Numbered from the stretch's first letter, positions 1 to 6,203 are shown. The stretch is 9,987 nt of DNA from an uncultured Clostridium sp. (GCA_934746785.1 CAKVFO010000126.1:1-9987); one strand, 5' to 3'. The notes: generated from the letters alone by a model not told the origin. Program-made: numbers and translations.

Positions 1-64
1 ATGTGAGCTATTAGCTAGAAGTGTATAATTAAAAAAGTTTGACTTTTTGTGTCCAATATATTGA
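1..64. other. no recognisable coding content
   Basis: All three forward frames carry stop codons here (for example TGA at 62-64 and TAA at 26-28 in the frame of the downstream nitroreductase remnant), and I recognise no protein similarity in any frame. It is either the junction where a nitroreductase gene lost its 5' part or unrelated intergenic DNA. The window edge prevents a decision. Confidence 0.4.
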
Positions 65-301
65 CGTAAGACCAAGTCAATTGGAGGATGTCTTTTAGCC
101 GCTGTTAATAGGACTAAAGTTAGAGATATTTTTTCAATAAATGAAAGGTATGAAATAGCTTTGGTTATTGCATTAGGATATATTAATGAATTCCCAGTTT
201 CAGAAGAAGCATGCGGTAGTTTAAAGTATTATAAAGATGATAAATTAACTCTCCATGTTCCGAAAAGAAAGATTGAGAATATAGTATTAAATTATAAGTA
301 A
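65..301 (+). pseudogene. nitroreductase family protein, C-terminal remnant
   Basis: The frame at 65-301 (stop TAA 299-301) reads through features typical of the C-terminal end of FMN-dependent nitroreductases. These are a GGCLLAAVNRTKVRDIF segment, then YEIALVIALGY, and the closing LKYYKDD...HVPKRK pattern. Family members are about 170-200 residues with FMN-binding residues along the chain; only about 78 codons are open here. The frame is closed by TGA at 62-64 just upstream, with another stop at 26-28. No ATG, GTG or TTG with a ribosome binding site lies early in the open part. I infer a truncated or frameshifted gene that has lost the N-terminal FMN/dimer core. It would not make a working enzyme. 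A frameshift from an intact 5' half left of the window is possible, but no frame of positions 1-64 looks like the missing middle part. Confidence 0.7.
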
Positions 302-324
302 ATAGTAAATTTATTTTTTGAATT

Positions 325-420
325 AAAAAAGACCTTGTTCTGATATTCATATATATCCCTTTATCTGGTTATATAGAAAAAGGGGTACATATCATATTTA
401 CTCAAAACAAGATCTTTTTT
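325..420 (-). terminator. long imperfect hairpin, likely bidirectional terminator
   Basis: Positions 325-339 (six A then GACCTTGTT) pair with 406-420 (AACAAGATC then six T). This gives 15 bp with one G-U pair when read as minus-strand RNA. Inside, 357-362 (CCCTTT) pairs with 379-384 (AAAGGG), and about 7 more A/U pairs flank it after one mismatch, so almost the whole 96 nt folds as an elongated hairpin. It starts 2 nt past the phnE1 stop codon and ends with a T-run on either strand. That fits termination of the phn operon and of the convergent nitroreductase remnant. The loop is unusually large for a simple terminator. Confidence 0.6.
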
Positions 421-421
421 A

Positions 422-1231
422 TTATCCTCTTGCTAGTTTCTTTCTAATCTTTGTAGAAGCAAACTCAACAACAAGAACTAATATTACAAGACCAACTAAG
501 ATAGATCCAACTTGGTTCCACTTATAAGAGTTCATAGCAAATATAAGTGGTGCACCGATACCACCGGCTCCAACTAATCCTAAGATTGAAGCATCTTTAA
601 TATTTATTTCAAATCTATATATAGTAGTTGAAACAAAATCAGTTGAAAGCTGAGGAAGTATTCCGTATCTTATCTTTTGGAATGTAGTACATCCTGCTGC
701 ATCTAATGATTCTAATATTTTAGTATCTAAGTCAGCAATACAGTCAACATACATTTTAGTAATCATACCTATAGAACATACTGCAATAGTAAGTACCCCT
801 GCAAAAGCACCAGGTCCAGTTACACGAATGAACATAAGACCATAAACAAAAGAAGGGAATGTTCTTATAAATGCAATTATTAATGTTCCAATTGTAGCAA
901 GCCACTTTGGTACAATGTTATTTGAACATATGAAAGCAAAAGGAATAGATATTATAGCACCTATAATAGTTCCTAAAAGAGCTATACATACTGTTTCAAG
1001 TAGAAGATACATTACCCCAGAAGTAGTAAGGTCAAATAAGAAGCTGCCATCAGGAGATACAATACCTAATAATATATTTTTAGCTATAGTTAAGCCTGAT
1101 TCTTGAACTCCTTTATATTCCATAGTGCTTCCAGCCCATATTATAATGGAGAAGATTAAAGCAGTTACAAATAACTTTACTATCCAAAGCTTTGGTTCTT
1201 TTTCTAATTGTTTTTTTATATCTACTTTCAT
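422..1231 (-). CDS. phnE: phosphonate-type ABC transporter permease (PhnE, second copy)
   Basis: This is an integral membrane subunit of a PhnCDE-type importer that forms the translocation pore with the neighbouring permease. The 269-residue protein has a hydrophobic N-terminal segment at about 17-33, then membrane spans near 75-102, 112-135, 143-163 and 243-258. The cytoplasmic EAA loop that docks on the ATPase is visible at E174-SLDAAG-180 followed by LPQ at 192-194. The C-terminal GLVGAGGIG (218-226) is characteristic of PhnE. The start ATG (1229-1231) overlaps the TAA stop of the upstream permease gene by one base (TAATG), with GGGAG upstream, which implies translational coupling. It is the last gene of the operon. 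Family assignment is firm, but the substrate (phosphonate, phosphite or a related anion) is not readable from the permease. Confidence 0.92.
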   Translation of the reverse strand: MKVDIKKQLEKEPKLWIVKLFVTALIFSIIIWAGSTMEYKGVQESGLTIAKNILLGIVSPDGSFLFDLTTSGVMYLLLETVCIALLGTIIGAIISIPFAFICSNNIVPKWLATIGTLIIAFIRTFPSFVYGLMFIRVTGPGAFAGVLTIAVCSIGMITKMYVDCIADLDTKILESLDAAGCTTFQKIRYGILPQLSTDFVSTTIYRFEINIKDASILGLVGAGGIGAPLIFAMNSYKWNQVGSILVGLVILVLVVEFASTKIRKKLARG

Positions 1232-2052
1232 TATGATAATCTCTCCCTTATGTATTGTGAAATATATTCAATAATAATAACTGTTATGAACAGCATTAAT
1301 AGAATCATTCCTACTTTATCATATTCTCTCCATCCTATCTTTTCGTTTAAGATAAGACCAATACCACCAGCACCAACATATCCAAGGATAGCTGCATAAC
1401 GTACATTTACTTCAAAGCTCCAAAGGGCTGAAGAGAAGTATGCAGGTAGTATTTGAGGCATAATTGTATATCTAAAGCATTGAAGTTTTGTTGAACCTGC
1501 TGATTCCATGGCTTCAAATGCACCCATATCAACTGTTTCTATTCTTTCATAAATCATCTTTGAAACTATACCAACTGTAAATATAGAAATAGCTACAGTA
1601 CCTGCAAAAGCACCTAAATCAAATATATATGTAGCTATAAGAGCTATAATAAGTGTAGGTAAAGTTCTGATTATACTTAAAATAAATCTAATAGTAAGTA
1701 ATAATGGTTTGTTGTGATTAACATTTACTGATGCAAGCATTGCAAAAGGTAGAGCAATAGTTGAACCAACAACAGAACCTAAAATAGACATCTTAATTGT
1801 TTCTAAAAGTGGTGAAACAACATCAGAAGCATAACTAAAATCTGGAGGGAACATATCTCCTAAAATAGCGAAGAATTGATGTCCCTTCTTTATAAGTTTT
1901 GATATATCAAAACCAGTTATTTGAGCAGAAAAAATTATAGCAGCTAATACTCCTAATATGATAAAAATAAGCTTAGATTTAGGTGGTGTTATTTCTTTAC
2001 CATTACTTAAAGTTATTTTTTCAGGTTTAAATGTATTTTTTAATAAATTCAT
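1231..2052 (-). CDS. phnE: phosphonate-type ABC transporter permease (PhnE, first copy)
   Basis: This 273-residue inner-membrane permease is homologous to, but clearly diverged from, the permease encoded directly downstream. A cytoplasmic N-terminal stretch (1-27) is followed by a span at about 28-47 and further spans near 85-108, 118-142, 148-166 and 246-265. The EAA loop is E180-AMESAG-186 with MPQ at 198-200, and GYVGAGGIG lies at 224-232. The ATG start lies only 2 nt after the phnC stop, with a GGGTGAG ribosome binding site inside the end of phnC. Two unequal PhnE subunits presumably form a heterodimeric pore, as in phosphonate systems that carry phnE1 and phnE2; E. coli has a single PhnE. 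Which copy should be called PhnE1 or PhnE2 is arbitrary. Confidence 0.92.
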   Translation of the reverse strand: MNLLKNTFKPEKITLSNGKEITPPKSKLIFIILGVLAAIIFSAQITGFDISKLIKKGHQFFAILGDMFPPDFSYASDVVSPLLETIKMSILGSVVGSTIALPFAMLASVNVNHNKPLLLTIRFILSIIRTLPTLIIALIATYIFDLGAFAGTVAISIFTVGIVSKMIYERIETVDMGAFEAMESAGSTKLQCFRYTIMPQILPAYFSSALWSFEVNVRYAAILGYVGAGGIGLILNEKIGWREYDKVGMILLMLFITVIIIEYISQYIRERLS

Positions 2053-2054
2053 AA

Positions 2055-2819
2055 TTACTCACCCATAATCTCATCTGAAGCAAGCTTACGTCCATATATT
2101 TTCTCTAAAACTTCATCATCTACTTGATCAGATGGCCCATCATATATTATTTTTCCAGCTTTAATACCGATAACTCTATCAGCATATTCTAAAGCTAAGT
2201 CAACATGGTGAATATTTATTAAAACTGAAATATTCATTTCTTTATTAATTCTCTTAAAGTCATTCATAACTTCTTTTGCTGTAACAGGGTCTAAGGCAGC
2301 TACTGGTTCGTCAGCTAAAATTATTTCAGGCTTTTGAGCTAAAGTTCTAGCTAAGGCAACTCTTTGTTGTTGTCCACCTGAAAGCTTGTCTGTTCTAAAA
2401 TAAGCCTTATCAAGTATACCTACTTTATCTAATGCCTCTAAAGCTGCAATTTTATCTTCTTTAGAATAAAGTCCAAATAGAGACTTAATAGGTGAAAGGT
2501 CAGGTACTCTTGAAGTTAAAACATTTTTTATAACGGAAGTTCTAGTTATTAAGTTGAAAGATTGAAATACCATTCCTATTTTTCTTCTAAAATGTCTAAG
2601 TTCTTTTCCTTTAAGGTCTTTTACAGATTGACCATTAACTTCTAATGTTCCATCAGTAAAATCATGCATTTTATTTATAGTTCTAAGTAGTGTTGATTTA
2701 CCTGCTCCAGATAAACCTATTATGGCAACAAACTCTCCTTGTTCAATTTCAAGAGAAACATCATTTAATGCCCTATATCCATTTGGATAAACTTTATTTA
2801 CGTGTTCAAATTTAATCAA
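2055..2819 (-). CDS. phnC: phosphonate-type ABC transporter ATP-binding protein PhnC
   Basis: This is the cytoplasmic ATPase that powers uptake through the two PhnE permeases. At 254 residues it is of normal PhnC length and has every nucleotide-binding motif: Walker A GLSGAGKST (35-43), Q-loop Q86, signature LSGGQ (146-150), Walker B IILADE (167-171 plus E), D-loop ALD (175-177) and the H-loop His at 204. The IHHVDLA stretch and the PhnC-like insert RVPDLSPIKSLFG favour PhnC over the methionine or phosphate importer ATPases. The start is TTG at 2817-2819, chosen because GGAGG (2829-2833 on the opposite strand) sits 9 nt upstream and the protein then begins with IKFEHV, as expected. It is separated from phnD by 78 nt that contain a strong hairpin, and is nearly contiguous with phnE. 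Confidence 0.94.
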   Translation of the reverse strand: MIKFEHVNKVYPNGYRALNDVSLEIEQGEFVAIIGLSGAGKSTLLRTINKMHDFTDGTLEVNGQSVKDLKGKELRHFRRKIGMVFQSFNLITRTSVIKNVLTSRVPDLSPIKSLFGLYSKEDKIAALEALDKVGILDKAYFRTDKLSGGQQQRVALARTLAQKPEIILADEPVAALDPVTAKEVMNDFKRINKEMNISVLINIHHVDLALEYADRVIGIKAGKIIYDGPSDQVDDEVLEKIYGRKLASDEIMGE

Positions 2820-2828
2820 AGTATAAAA

Positions 2829-2833
2829 CCTCC
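2829..2833 (-). promoter_or_regulatory. ribosome binding site of phnC (decides TTG start)
   Basis: GGAGG on the minus strand lies 9 nt before the TTG at 2817-2819. No ATG lies at a suitable distance, so the TTG start is supported. Confidence 0.75.
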
Positions 2834-2858
2834 ATTATTTTGTCTTTTGAGAGTTTAG

Positions 2859-2892
2859 AATAAACCTCGCAGAGGATACTGCGAGGTTTATT
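2859..2892 (-). terminator. phnD-phnC intercistronic hairpin, probable leaky terminator/processing signal
   Basis: There is a perfect 14-bp inverted repeat, 2859-2872 against 2879-2892, with a 6-nt loop. The core CCTCGCAG/CTGCGAGG is GC-rich and is flanked by AATAAA/TTTATT. On the minus-strand transcript it begins 5 nt after the phnD stop. Much of its U-rich tail is paired within the stem, and the bases after it (CUAAACUC) are not a clean U-run. It therefore looks more like an attenuator or an mRNA 3'-end stabiliser than a full terminator. The likely effect is more PhnD than PhnC/PhnE, which is common for binding-protein operons. Confidence 0.7.
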
Positions 2893-2897
2893 TAAAA

Positions 2898-3926
2898 TTA
2901 TTTTTTATTGCTATTCATTGATTTAACTAATTCTTGTGCTTGTCTTTCACTATCATAGTTTGAATCTTCAGCAACTTCATAACCATTATGGCTATAGATT
3001 GATATAATTTCTTTTCCTTCATCTGTAGAAGCTATATTAATGAAGGCTGTTTGAAGAGCTTTTTTAAAGTCATCATCAATAAAATCTACATTTTTAGAAA
3101 CTGAAATTGTATCATTATATATGTTATCTGTTACACCAATTAAGTTTGTTTCTTCCCAAATTGATTTGCTACGTCCATAATCGCTTGTCCACTTATTAGC
3201 ATAGTCTATTCTAGCATCAGCATACATGAATATAACATCAAGTTGTTCAGAAGCAAGTCTAGTTAATGCACTACCATAGGAATCATTTTGAACTACATTT
3301 GGAAGATCAGTTATAGATAAACCAAAGTTTTCGTTAAGCCATAGTGATGGATATATATATCCAGCAGGTGATGATGATCCCATAACACCAATTTTAGCTG
3401 ATTTTAAATCATCAGCAGTAAGTTTTTGACCTGAGTTAACTTTATCAGCTAATTCTTTTCCTTTTGCAGATGGACCAGCAACAGCTAAAGCTTTGTAATA
3501 AGTTACTTGATTTTTAGTGTTTTCTGTAGCTTTTCCATCATTCCAGTCAGCAGGATTTTCAGAATCTTTACTTAAACCATATCTTGTAGCAGTAAGTATA
3601 GCTTCTGCGCCATCATCATAAAGTACATAAGTACCACCAGGAATGAATCCAACATGAGCAGTTCCAGCAGTTAAGCTTTCACCAACAGCTTCAAAACTTG
3701 TACCTACTTCGATTTTAATGTCATTAAATTCATATCCTTGTTTGCTAAGTTCTTCTTTAAGAAGTCCTTTTAAAGGTTCAGTTGCAGTTACTATTTCGTC
3801 AGCCTCTCTTGATGGAACGAAATATACAACTAATTCATCAGATAGTTCATTTTTATTGCTCCCACATCCAGTAAGTAAACCAAATGTCATCATTATTGCA
3901 GTAGCAAATACGAGTAATTTTTTCAT
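2898..3926 (-). CDS. phnD: phosphonate-type substrate-binding lipoprotein PhnD
   Basis: This 342-residue extracellular binding protein captures the phosphonate-like ligand and delivers it to the PhnC/PhnE complex. It has a lipoprotein signal: a KK start, a hydrophobic stretch 4-18 and the lipobox LTGC with Cys21 as the lipid anchor, as expected in a Gram-positive cell. The mature part carries PhnD hallmarks: VPSREAD near the N-terminus, a GTSFEAV...AGTAHVGFIPGGTYV block, a SSSPAGYIYPSLWL hinge segment, then NDSYGSAL, LDVIFMYADAR and NDTISVS. The ATG start (3924-3926) has GGAGG 9 nt upstream. It is the first gene of the operon, directly after the promoter. Ligand-contact residues cannot be assigned confidently, so phosphonate, phosphite, methylphosphonate and aminoethylphosphonate all remain possible. 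Confidence 0.92.
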   Translation of the reverse strand: MKKLLVFATAIMMTFGLLTGCGSNKNELSDELVVYFVPSREADEIVTATEPLKGLLKEELSKQGYEFNDIKIEVGTSFEAVGESLTAGTAHVGFIPGGTYVLYDDGAEAILTATRYGLSKDSENPADWNDGKATENTKNQVTYYKALAVAGPSAKGKELADKVNSGQKLTADDLKSAKIGVMGSSSPAGYIYPSLWLNENFGLSITDLPNVVQNDSYGSALTRLASEQLDVIFMYADARIDYANKWTSDYGRSKSIWEETNLIGVTDNIYNDTISVSKNVDFIDDDFKKALQTAFINIASTDEGKEIISIYSHNGYEVAEDSNYDSERQAQELVKSMNSNKK

Positions 3927-3960
3927 TAGTATATACCTCCGTTTTAGATTTTCACTAATT

Positions 3961-3989
3961 ATTATATCATAAAATATAATTTAAAAACA
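3961..3989 (-). promoter_or_regulatory. putative promoter of the phn operon
   Basis: Reading the minus strand, TATAAT lies at 3966-3961 and is preceded by TGA, giving an extended -10 (TGATATAAT). With a 17-nt spacer the -35 position is TGTTTT (3989-3984), a poor match to TTGACA. That suggests dependence on the extended -10 or on an activator. The leader to the phnD start is about 30 nt, too short for a riboswitch. Confidence 0.5.
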
Positions 3990-4007
3990 TAATTTAATTA
4001 TGGTTTT
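3983..4007. promoter_or_regulatory. AT-rich palindrome over the phn -35 region, candidate operator
   Basis: CATAATT (3988-3994) and AATTATG (3996-4002) are perfect 7-bp inverted arms around a single central T. After one mismatched pair the symmetry continues with AAAA (3983-3986) against TTTT (4004-4007). It overlaps the weak -35 of the phn promoter, a typical site for a dimeric repressor or activator. I do not recognise it as a known Pho box, and AT-rich DNA produces chance palindromes. Confidence 0.35.
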
Positions 4008-4044
4008 GCGTTGAAAAACAATAAAAGTAGCGATAAAAAAGGAA

Positions 4045-4079
4045 AAAAGCTATACAAATTATGAAATTGTATAGCTTTT
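4045..4079 (-). terminator. intrinsic terminator of the acyltransferase gene
   Basis: A perfect 13-bp stem (4045-4057 with 4067-4079, core AGCTATACAA/TTGTATAGCT) with a 9-nt loop lies 22 nt after the acyltransferase stop. On the minus strand it runs into TTTTTTCCTTTTTT (complement of 4035-4048), a good U-tract. It isolates the phn promoter from upstream transcription. Confidence 0.8.
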
Positions 4080-4101
4080 ATGAAAAAATTAACTTAATCT
4101 A

Positions 4102-5055
4102 TTATGAGATGGATGTATTAGTTTGGAAATAATTCCTTGATTTATAATAAAAAAATGTAATTGAAATACATATTGAAAGAATTACTATTTCAGAAATTAT
4201 AATATTTGAAAAGGATGAATATGAAATAATTTTATATTTATTTAATATTTTAATAACAGCTGCATCTGTTAAATACATTATTATTGAGTTTTGACCAATA
4301 AAAGAAAGTATAGTTTTTCTTTTTGGGATAAGTAATAAAATAACTGCAGATACGCTAAAACCACTAATATAGTGGAATATCCTCATAAATAGAGGGAATG
4401 CTGCACTATTAAATTCTGAAGTGTATCTGCTGTATTCAAATAATAATTCAACAGGAGTATGTTCAGAAATTATGTACAGAAAACCTAAACATAATATAGA
4501 TATACATATAAAAATATATTTATATTTCTTTATAGATTCCATATATTTGTCTTTGAAGTTCATTCCAGCTATAAAAAATGGCAGAAAGAAGAATGTTCTT
4601 GAAATACTTCCATAGGAACCAACGCTATAATCAAAACCAATATATATTGATGCAATTATAGAAAAAATGAACCACTTTCTTTTATCTTTGATATAATCTG
4701 ATATAATATAAAAGCAAGTTAATGATAAAAAGTACCACATTGTCCATTGAGTAGTAAATATCTGAAGTTTCATAGTTTTATCTCCAAGTATTCTATTTAA
4801 AGCAAAATAAAATACTTGAGCAAAAACATAAATTTTAAAAGTATCTACTACTTTTTCTTGGGTGGTTCTTGAACTTTTATTATTAAAGTATCCAGAAATA
4901 AAAGCAAACATAGGCATATGAAAAATATATAATACTAATATAAAATAATGTACATTTACCACTGTAGGATTTGCATATTCTAATGAATTTCCGATTATTA
5001 CACATATAATTAAAAATGCTTTGAGATTATCAAACTTATAATCACGAGTTTTAAT
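4102..5055 (-). CDS. acyltransferase-3 family membrane protein, ATT start, catalytic His replaced by Asn
   Basis: This multi-pass membrane protein resembles the fucose 4-O-acetylase-like branch of acyltransferase family 3, whose members transfer acetyl groups to cell-surface sugars. The first in-frame conventional start is GTG at 4962 (286 aa), but it would delete the first membrane helix. The frame stays open to 5076 and the extra residues are exactly the expected N-terminus: KTRDYKFDNLKAF, then a hydrophobic helix ending IIGNS. ATT at 5055-5053 sits 8 nt after GGGGG (5065-5069) and gives a 317-residue protein. In that numbering FHMP is at 45-48 and SGYF at 54-57, both family landmarks, followed by about eight further spans. 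The family motif R/K-x10-H reads K12...N23, so the catalytic His is Asn. The ATT may be a rare start codon or a mutated ATG. With the lost His, it may be a decaying gene or a non-catalytic relative. The remaining frame is intact. Confidence 0.75.
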   Translation of the reverse strand: MKTRDYKFDNLKAFLIICVIIGNSLEYANPTVVNVHYFILVLYIFHMPMFAFISGYFNNKSSRTTQEKVVDTFKIYVFAQVFYFALNRILGDKTMKLQIFTTQWTMWYFLSLTCFYIISDYIKDKRKWFIFSIIASIYIGFDYSVGSYGSISRTFFFLPFFIAGMNFKDKYMESIKKYKYIFICISILCLGFLYIISEHTPVELLFEYSRYTSEFNSAAFPLFMRIFHYISGFSVSAVILLLIPKRKTILSFIGQNSIIMYLTDAAVIKILNKYKIISYSSFSNIIISEIVILSICISITFFYYKSRNYFQTNTSIS

Positions 5056-5064
5056 ATTAATATC

Positions 5065-5070
5065 CCCCTT
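5065..5070 (-). promoter_or_regulatory. ribosome binding site deciding the ATT start
   Basis: AAGGGGG on the minus strand (5071-5065) is the only Shine-Dalgarno-like run before the acyltransferase. It sits 8 nt from the in-frame ATT at 5055. The in-frame GTG at 4962 has no comparable site upstream. Confidence 0.55.
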
Positions 5071-5099
5071 TGTGAGTTAGAATGTAAAAATTCTTTTAA

Positions 5100-5128
5100 A
5101 TTATATGAGGATTAATTAGAAAAAACAA
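5100..5128 (-). promoter_or_regulatory. putative promoter of the acyltransferase gene
   Basis: On the minus strand, TTGTTT (5128-5123) and TATAAT (5105-5100) are separated by 17 nt. Transcription would start near 5093, leaving a leader of about 38 nt before the proposed ATT start. This supports transcription through the N-terminal extension and argues against the internal GTG at 4962. Confidence 0.55.
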
Positions 5129-5194
5129 GTGTTAATAGAGTGGAAATATTGTATTAAATGACGAAATTGGTATTAATAGCAAGGAGTGTTGAAG

Positions 5195-5830
5195 TTGATA
5201 AAAGGAGTTATATTTGATTTAGATGGTACTTTATTAAACACCAATGAACTTATATATAAATCATTTAAGTATATGTTTAAAGAGGTATTAAATATAGAAC
5301 TAGAAAAAGAGGAGATAACATTATTATATGGAAAACCTTTAGAGTTATCGTTGCAGAAGTATACAAAAAATGATGATATAATTAAAAAAATGATTGATGT
5401 ATATAGGAAGTATAATATTTACCATCATGATTCTATGTGTAATGTATTTAAAGGTATACCAGAAATGCTGGAAAAATTAAAGAAAAATAAAATAAAATGT
5501 GCTGTTGTAACATCAAAAAAGAGAGATGTAGCCATGAAAGGACTTATTATTTCTGATATATTAAAGTTTATGGATGTAGTAATTACTCCTGAAGATACCA
5601 ATAAACATAAACCTGAAGCAGAACCAGCGTTAAAAGCTTGTGAAAAGTTGAATTTAAAACCAGGAGAAGTAATGATGGTAGGGGATAGCCCTTATGATTT
5701 ACTATGTGGAAAAAATGCAGGATGTTTAAGTTGTGGAGTAGAGTATACAGAAATATCACTAGATGAACTTAAGAAAGTTAATCCTGATTATATGATAAAA
5801 GAACCATTAGAATTACTAGAAATTATTTAG
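5195..5830 (+). CDS. HAD superfamily hydrolase, PpaX-like phosphatase
   Basis: This cytoplasmic HAD subfamily IA phosphatase has 211 residues. The catalytic motifs are complete: motif I DLDGT with nucleophile D8 and acid D10; motif II T106 (VVTSKKR); motif III K139 (KHKPEAEP); motif IV GDSPYD with D164 and D168. A helical cap lies at about 15-80. The TNELI...SF start and the RDVAMKGL and DYMI stretches resemble PpaX, the pyrophosphatase of Bacillus that hydrolyses PPi released by HPr-Ser-P dephosphorylation, but phosphoglycolate phosphatase-like roles are also possible. The start is TTG at 5195, because AAGGAG (5181-5186) lies 8 nt before it; the in-frame GTG at 5186 overlaps that site. It is the first gene of a two-gene unit, 11 nt from the next. 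No strong sigma-A promoter is evident; TTGTAT/TATTAA (5149-5176) is a weak candidate with an implausibly short leader. Confidence 0.85.
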   Translation: MIKGVIFDLDGTLLNTNELIYKSFKYMFKEVLNIELEKEEITLLYGKPLELSLQKYTKNDDIIKKMIDVYRKYNIYHHDSMCNVFKGIPEMLEKLKKNKIKCAVVTSKKRDVAMKGLIISDILKFMDVVITPEDTNKHKPEAEPALKACEKLNLKPGEVMMVGDSPYDLLCGKNAGCLSCGVEYTEISLDELKKVNPDYMIKEPLELLEII

Positions 5831-5841
5831 GAGGAATTAAT

Positions 5842-6189
5842 ATGAATATACAAATCTTTGGAAGTAAAAAATGTTTTGATACTAAAAAGGCAGAAAGATT
5901 TTTTAAAGAAAGAAGAATTAAATATCAATTAATAGATATGAAAGAAAAAGGTATGAGCAAAGGGGAGCTTAATTCAGTAAGATGTGCAGTTGGAATTAAT
6001 GAAATTATAAATACTAAAGCTAAGAATTTTAGTAAATCTAATCTTTCTAATGTAAGAAGTGTAGAAGTTAAGGAAGAGTTACTTTTAAAGGATCAAAGTT
6101 TAATAGTTACGCCTATAGTTAGAAATGGAAAGAAGGCTACTGCTGGATATAAACCAGAAGTTTGGAATGAATGGATTGATGCTGAGTAA
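5842..6189 (+). CDS. ArsC/Spx-like thioredoxin-fold protein
   Basis: The 115-residue cytoplasmic protein belongs to the arsenate reductase/Spx/YffB superfamily. The N-terminal IFGSKKCFDTKKAERFF (5-21) gives the beta-alpha start with Cys11 in the redox position. Residue 14 is Thr, so the CxxC of Spx is absent. The C-terminal TPIVRNGKKATAGYKPEVW (90-108) contains the Pro that packs against the active Cys, and a GYxPEVW ending typical of the ArsC-like rather than the Spx transcription-regulator branch. Cys48 is the only other Cys. A true arsenate reductase is unlikely without other ars genes; a thiol reductase or glutathione-independent redox role is more plausible. The ATG has TAGGAGG overlapping the upstream stop, so it is cotranscribed with the HAD phosphatase. 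Confidence 0.8.
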   Translation: MNIQIFGSKKCFDTKKAERFFKERRIKYQLIDMKEKGMSKGELNSVRCAVGINEIINTKAKNFSKSNLSNVRSVEVKEELLLKDQSLIVTPIVRNGKKATAGYKPEVWNEWIDAE

Positions 6190-6203
6190 TTATAAATATT
6201 GAA

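Noticed and set aside
3927..4044. Riboswitch in the phn leader
   Set aside because: The predicted leader is only about 30 nt and the sequence is AT-rich without a recognisable aptamer fold.
4421..4615. Opposite-strand open frames inside the large genes (e.g. 915-1106, 3718-3972, 4421-4615, 7707-7955)
   Set aside because: They lie antisense to confidently identified genes, lack ribosome binding sites and show no protein family character.
4960..4962. GTG as the start of the acyltransferase
   Set aside because: It lacks a good ribosome binding site and would remove the first helix, while the upstream frame is open, matches the family N-terminus and follows a promoter and a GGGGG site.
5186..5188. 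GTG as the start of the HAD phosphatase
   Set aside because: It overlaps the AAGGAG ribosome binding site. TTG at 5195 has correct spacing and gives the usual short N-terminus before DLDGT.
5195..5830. HAD enzyme as phosphonoacetaldehyde hydrolase (PhnX) serving the phn transporter
   Set aside because: The sequence pattern is closer to PpaX/Gph phosphatases, the gene is divergent from the phn operon with its own leader, and no phosphonate-specific feature is visible.
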